From contig JBFWQM010000013.1 of the NCBI GenBank assembly GCA_050249455.1, positions 1-43,781 on the forward strand: DNA of 43,781 nucleotides. The letters run 5' to 3'. Below the pieces are notes generated by a model. That model was not told where the DNA came from, searched no databases, and was given only the letters and a program-made list of their open reading frames with translations. The position numbers were made by a program, and so were the translations under genes. The stretch comes from JBFWQM01 sp050249455. Its GTDB lineage: Bacteria > Pseudomonadota > Alphaproteobacteria > MPNO01 > VGEU01. Each line of letters opens with the position of its first letter. Position 1 is the first letter of the stretch. This document shows positions 43,346-43,781 of the stretch, piece after piece.

Positions 43346-43781
43346 CTAGCGCGGGGGCCCGCCGAGCAGGCGGTCGGCGTCCAGGGCGACGCCGCGCATC
43401 ACCGCGCCCTGCGGCCCGAGCGGCGGCAGCGGCTGACCGTCCACCACGATCTCCAGACCGCCGGCGTTGCCGGTGGTCATGACGATGCCGTTCGACGCCG
43501 GCACGCGGTAGGTCTCGCCGCCGGGGATGACCCGCGACAGGATGATGCTGCCCTCGCGCGAACGCAGCTCCACCCAGCTGTCGGCGACGGCGCGCAGGGT
43601 GACGCGCGACGAGGACGGGCCGGCGGACGGCGGCTCGGCCGGCCGCAGGGCCGGCGCGGCCGCGGCTTCGCCCGGCGAGGCGGCCCGCGGCGGCGTCAGC
43701 AGCGGCGGCGGCATGGTCTCGCGCACCGGGCTTTCGCCGCGCGGCGACGACGGCGAGGCGGGGTACGGCTGCAGCGCGCTG
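43346..43781 (-). CDS. RodZ-like protein, C-terminal DUF4115 domain (5' part off right edge)
   Basis: The window holds the last ~144 codons; the frame is open to the right edge. A Pro/Ala-rich stretch is followed by the conserved domain RVTLRAVADSWVELRSREGS, PGGETYRVPASNGIVMTTGN and GQPLPPLGPQGAVMRGVALD. This DUF4115 domain is the periplasmic end of RodZ-type helix-turn-helix membrane proteins that link MreB to the cell-wall machinery. The HTH and membrane segment are outside the window, so the name rests on the C-terminal domain. It lies 160 bp upstream of hisS. Confidence 0.82.
   Translation of the reverse strand, partial: SALQPYPASPSSPRGESPVRETMPPPLLTPPRAASPGEAAAAPALRPAEPPSAGPSSSRVTLRAVADSWVELRSREGSIILSRVIPGGETYRVPASNGIVMTTGNAGGLEIVVDGQPLPPLGPQGAVMRGVALDADRLLGGPPR

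Overview
The window is very GC-rich (about 70% by eye) and reads as chromosome of an alphaproteobacterium, most likely Rhodospirillales or a relative. Evidence: a CpdR-type single-domain response regulator next to an N-formylglutamate amidohydrolase gene, the hisS-prfA-prmC-DUF4167-clpB block, an alphaproteobacterial-style RpoH promoter before clpB, and abundant short palindromic repeats between genes. A 100-N run at 28923-29022 is flanked by two identical 127-bp copies, so the sequence is a scaffold of a draft assembly and that gap is probably artificial.

Layout. 1-2.3 kb: the 5' part of urtA (urea-type ABC transporter binding protein, running off the left edge), a divergent RlpA lipoprotein and a lone Flp pilin. 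2.4-4.7 kb: a secreted protein that joins a beta-helix-like half to a propeller-like half through a Pro/Ala linker. 4.8-9.1 kb: tRNA-Val(GAC), cpdR, N-formylglutamate amidohydrolase, a GNAT acetyltransferase, a lytic transglycosylase, glucokinase and a small Cys-rich protein. 9.2-12.5 kb: an acyl-CoA module (acyl-CoA dehydrogenase, CaiB-type CoA transferase, MaoC-like hydratase). 12.8-20.9 kb: a porin and a group of hydrolases; a GGT-like Ntn hydrolase, a YtcJ-type amidohydrolase and a DSD1-type PLP enzyme form a tightly overlapping operon. 21.1-26.1 kb: a reverse-strand operon of a hydroxycinnamoyl-CoA hydratase/lyase-like protein, an alpha/beta hydrolase, TctC and a TctA-TctB fusion.

26.2-28.6 kb: an alpha-E (DUF403) protein and a circularly permuted ATP-grasp protein. 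29.0-32.4 kb: acyl-CoA dehydrogenase plus NDP-forming acyl-CoA synthetase. 32.6-36.2 kb: M23 peptidase and a flavoprotein disulfide reductase. 36.5-43.8 kb: clpB, DUF4167, prmC, prfA, hisS and the C-terminal end of a RodZ-like protein (runs off the right edge).

Together the accessory genes suggest a scavenger of organic acids, amides, acylated amino acids and aromatic acids: a porin, a tripartite tricarboxylate-type transporter, CoA activation enzymes and many hydrolases. No phage, CRISPR array, insertion sequence or toxin-antitoxin system was seen. The least ordinary items are the beta-helix/propeller fusion, an alpha/beta hydrolase with a histone H1-like tail, the GGT/YtcJ/DSD1 operon whose GGT lacks the usual gamma-glutamyl-binding Arg, and two genes whose conserved N-termini have no normal start codon.
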